Notes under the pieces: generated by a model
Databases searched by the model: none
What the model saw: the letters and a program-made list of their open reading frames with translations, nothing else
Told to the model about the DNA's origin: nothing
Translations under genes and position numbers: made by a program
Assembly (NCBI RefSeq): GCF_002753895.1
Contig: NZ_NJER01000001.1
Coordinates: forward strand, 1,178,910 to 1,242,909
Direction: 5' to 3'
Length of the DNA stretch: 64,000 nucleotides
DNA from: Halobacteriovorax sp. JY17
GTDB taxonomy: Bacteria > Bdellovibrionota > Bacteriovoracia > Bacteriovoracales > Bacteriovoracaceae
Shown: positions 62,046-64,000 of the stretch, piece after piece
Numbering within the stretch: position 1 is the stretch's first letter
Layout of the letters: the number at the start of each line of letters is the position of its first letter

Positions 62046-62359
62046 TACTCTACTCTTACCGCTGTTCCATAGCAGTATAGCTCCGCTGCTCCTTGGGCGA
62101 CTGATGATGTCGAAAAGCGAATATTTACAATAGCATTGGCTCCTGCATTCTTCGCGCTCATGATCATTCTATCCATTGCTTCTTTTCTAGACTCGTTTAA
62201 GAGCTCGCTATACCCTTTGAGTTCTCCGCCAACAATATTCTTAAGTCCAGCCATGATGTCACGACCTAGGTGCTTCGCTCTAACTGTTGAACCTGAGACA
62301 AGTCCACAATATTCTGCGATATTTTTTCCGGGAATAGTTTCGATATTTGATAAAATCAT
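62045..62359 (-). CDS. YbjQ/UPF0145-family protein
   Basis: The protein is 104 aa, close to the family's usual length. Characteristic parts are GLVSGSTVRAKHLGRDIMAGL, IVGGELKGYSELLNESRKEAMDRM, AKNAGANAIVNIRFSTSS and ELYCYGTAVRVE. There is no membrane helix. It is first in the YbjQ, membrane-YbjQ, lipoxygenase unit; its stop overlaps the next start as TAATG. Bases 62360-62456 contain the terminator of the neighbouring gene. Confidence 0.9.
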   Translation of the reverse strand: MILSNIETIPGKNIAEYCGLVSGSTVRAKHLGRDIMAGLKNIVGGELKGYSELLNESRKEAMDRMIMSAKNAGANAIVNIRFSTSSVAQGAAELYCYGTAVRVE

Positions 62360-62421
62360 TTCATCTCCTAATATAAGTCTATTAGAAAATGGTAAAGGAA
62401 TTATCTTGAGTTAACTAGATA

Positions 62422-62447
62422 GAAAAAATGGCCAAGGAATCTTGGCC
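62422..62447 (-). terminator. Intrinsic terminator of the 62457-63170 gene
   Basis: On the minus strand GGCCAAG pairs with CTTGGCC around a 4-nt loop (stem 62430-62447), then ATTTTTT follows. It begins 10 nt after the stop and separates this gene from the YbjQ/lipoxygenase operon. Confidence 0.88.
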
Positions 62448-62456
62448 GGATATTTC

Positions 62457-63170
62457 TTAAAGGTCACAATCGAGAGCGGTAATAGTCTTTTCAAAAGGAA
62501 GATTACTTCCAAAGAGTGATTTCTTCTTAGAAACCATTGTAAAGTTCGCCATATCAATATCATTAAAGAGTCCGCATGTATCGTCAGAATCAAGAGAAAC
62601 TCCTCTAAACGCAAGGCCTACTAATTCTCTATCATTAGAGATTAGTTCTTTCTTTTTATTTTCAACTGAGCAAAGAGAGATAGTTACGTTAAACCCAACA
62701 ATATTTCTTCCATTGTAAACTTCTTCGATCATTACTAAATCATTTTGAAAAGATTTTCCAATATAAGGCTTCTCTTCTCGAGTTGACGGAAGTCTTCCCT
62801 CTTTAGGAAGATTCATTCCAAAAATAAATTGAGCGTCCTCTACTTCTGAATACATTGGATCATTTTGTACGAAGAATCTCTGATCTTTCTTAAGTCGTCC
62901 CTTAGATTTAGTATTTGAAGCGAAATCATTCTCACCACATTTATTCTTCTCTTTTAAAGAAGAGAGAATCTGTTCGTTCTTACTCAAAGACGGCAGTGAC
63001 TTATTAAGCTTCTTTATATTTTCTTCAATTTCTTCAGAATTAGATGAATGACTAACTTCACAGTTAATACAATCTTCCGAAGCAAGTGATCTAGAGTTTG
63101 AACCAAAGAGACTTGGCCCTATTGAAATCGCTGATAAAAGCATTAAAGCTACAAATTGTAGGTTTCTCAT
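62457..63170 (-). CDS. Secreted hypothetical protein, 237 aa
   Basis: The protein starts with a signal peptide (LQFVALMLLSAISIGPSLFG). The mature part begins with a polar Ser-rich helix and CINCEVSH, then a Lys-rich region and a beta-rich second half (IFGMNLPKEGRLPST, VMIEEVYNGRNIVGFNVTISLCSVE). Four further Cys suggest disulfides. GAGGGGG precedes the ATG, a very strong ribosome site, and a strong terminator follows, so it is a well-expressed single gene. The family is not recognised. The gap 63171-63333 shows two short inverted repeats (ttagat-gta-atctaa; ggtac-cac-gtacc) and no ORF. Confidence 0.7.
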   Translation of the reverse strand: MRNLQFVALMLLSAISIGPSLFGSNSRSLASEDCINCEVSHSSNSEEIEENIKKLNKSLPSLSKNEQILSSLKEKNKCGENDFASNTKSKGRLKKDQRFFVQNDPMYSEVEDAQFIFGMNLPKEGRLPSTREEKPYIGKSFQNDLVMIEEVYNGRNIVGFNVTISLCSVENKKKELISNDRELVGLAFRGVSLDSDDTCGLFNDIDMANFTMVSKKKSLFGSNLPFEKTITALDCDL

Positions 63171-63333
63171 ATATCCCCCTCAGAATAATTTTATATACTC
63201 TTATAAAGCAAGATATATGCCGAAAAAAACAACATATTTTCAAGCGCTTAGATGTAATCTAAATGAATAAAACTTAGACACTGTCTTATAGGCAGACAAA
63301 AGGTACCACGTACCTAATGTTATGAGTTGTGCG

Positions 63334-64000
63334 TTATCTCTTCTTCTTAGACTTTGATTTGGGCCTAGCTTTTTTCTTTTTAGAGTGAGGGTCTTTAGTG
63401 TTTAATTCTGTAAAGTAAGGGTGATCTGTGACGACAGGAATTTTCTCGTTAATCTTAGACTCTATACTTTCCAGAAGTTTCCACTCAGAAGATACACAGA
63501 ATGTTATTGCAACGCCTACACCTCCTGCCCGACCAGTTCGACCAATACGGTGAACATAATTACTAATCTCCTCCGGAAGAGAGTAATTAATAACGTGAGT
63601 GATGTCTAAAATATCAATTCCTCTTGCAGCAACATCAGTTGCAACAAGAAGTCGAATTTCCCCCATTCGAAAAGACTCTAGAGCTATTTCTCTTTGAGCT
63701 TGAGACTTATTACTATGGAAGGAACTACAAGAAATTCCATTCTCCAAAAGTTCTTCGACTAAGATATCTGCTCCAATTTTTGTTTTACTAAAGAGCAGAA
63801 CTTTGGAAAGTTCCTCGTTCTCTAAAAGATGTAGGAGTAGATTAAGTTTATTCTTCTTATGAAGAGGATAAAGCCTTTGTTCAATTTTCTCTACTACAGT
63901 AGATTCAATATCAACTTTAACTTTTACTGGATCGACTAAAATCTCTTTTGAAAGTCGTTCAATCGACTTGGGCATTGTTGCAGAAAATAGGGCCACTTGT
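63334..64000 (-). CDS. rhlE: DEAD-box RNA helicase, RhlE-type, C-terminal part (cut by window edge)
   Basis: The frame runs off the right edge; residues from about motif III onward are present. QVALFSATMPKSIERL (motif III SAT) is followed by VLLFSKTKIGADIL, ATDVAARGIDILDITHVINY, and SNYVHRIGRTGRAGGVGVAITFC (motif VI). The tail is Lys-rich (SKKKKARPKSKSKKKR), a basic RNA-binding extension. The DEAD and ATP-binding motifs lie outside. RhlE-like enzymes act in ribosome assembly and RNA decay at low temperature. The symbol is probable, given the motif style, but the N-terminus is unseen. Confidence 0.85.
   Translation of the reverse strand, partial: QVALFSATMPKSIERLSKEILVDPVKVKVDIESTVVEKIEQRLYPLHKKNKLNLLLHLLENEELSKVLLFSKTKIGADILVEELLENGISCSSFHSNKSQAQREIALESFRMGEIRLLVATDVAARGIDILDITHVINYSLPEEISNYVHRIGRTGRAGGVGVAITFCVSSEWKLLESIESKINEKIPVVTDHPYFTELNTKDPHSKKKKARPKSKSKKKR

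Overview
The window is AT-rich, densely packed DNA from a Gram-negative bacterium. Genes sit on both strands, with many 1-20 nt overlaps between neighbours. Two features run off the edges: a secreted papain-like protein at the left and an RhlE-type DEAD-box helicase at the right. The gene set suggests a member of the Bdellovibrionota, most like the marine Halobacteriovorax/Bacteriovorax predators. The grounds are many signal-peptide or lipoprotein-signal proteins with hydrolase motifs, Na+-NQR maturation factors (NqrM, ApbE), a type III glutamine synthetase, a FliG-like fragment, PilZ/coiled-coil proteins and frequent TTG starts with strong Shine-Dalgarno sites. This is inference from gene content; no 16S rRNA or taxonomic marker was compared.

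Layout. 1-7.3 kb: a papain-like secreted protein, a small zinc-ribbon protein, a DksA/TraR-type protein, a truncated haemoglobin-like protein, a lipoprotein, a DEAD-box helicase and a beta-barrel-like protein. 7.5-19 kb: an FHA/membrane protein, tgt, two secreted or surface peptidase-like genes facing each other (HELGH metalloprotease and papain-like lipoprotein), serC, a matrixin-type metalloprotease and an M24B aminopeptidase. 18.6-30 kb: murD, a METTL25-like methyltransferase, type III glutamine synthetase, a phosphopantetheinyl transferase, an M61 peptidase with PDZ domain, an atypical HesB-like protein with a LysR regulator, and hldD coupled to a FliG-like ORF. 30-40 kb: a periplasmic SUOX-fold-like protein with a sensor kinase, tatC, map with a BFD-type [2Fe-2S] protein, and a compact four-gene set (YiiX-like amidase, 2-hydroxyacid dehydrogenase, ureohydrolase, aat). 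40-43 kb: a complex-I-like soluble-arm cassette (ferredoxin, NuoCD-like, NuoB-like) without membrane subunits. 44.6-45.7 kb: tRNA-Leu(UAA) and a VapBC toxin-antitoxin pair between two strong terminators. 45.7-52 kb: two very long coiled-coil proteins, one ending in PilZ, around a methyltransferase-like gene. 52-57.4 kb: sucA-sucB-lpdA. 57.5-64 kb: nqrM/apbE, a cytoplasmic histidine kinase, a lipoxygenase-family protein in an operon with two YbjQ-like proteins, a secreted protein and rhlE.

How the genes fit together. Central metabolism is represented by the 2-oxoglutarate dehydrogenase complex, SerC and glutamine synthetase. Envelope biogenesis is represented by MurD, HldD and TatC. A broad secreted or surface hydrolase repertoire is scattered between housekeeping genes, as would suit a predatory or scavenging lifestyle. 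NqrM and ApbE imply that NADH oxidation uses Na+-NQR, which makes the orphan NuoB/NuoCD/ferredoxin cassette more unusual. The least ordinary items are that cassette, the lipoxygenase/YbjQ operon, the FliG fragment coupled to hldD, the PilZ-coiled-coil-GYF protein with a possible ATT start, and the VapBC insertion beside the tRNA. No CRISPR array, insertion sequence, rRNA gene or replication origin was seen.
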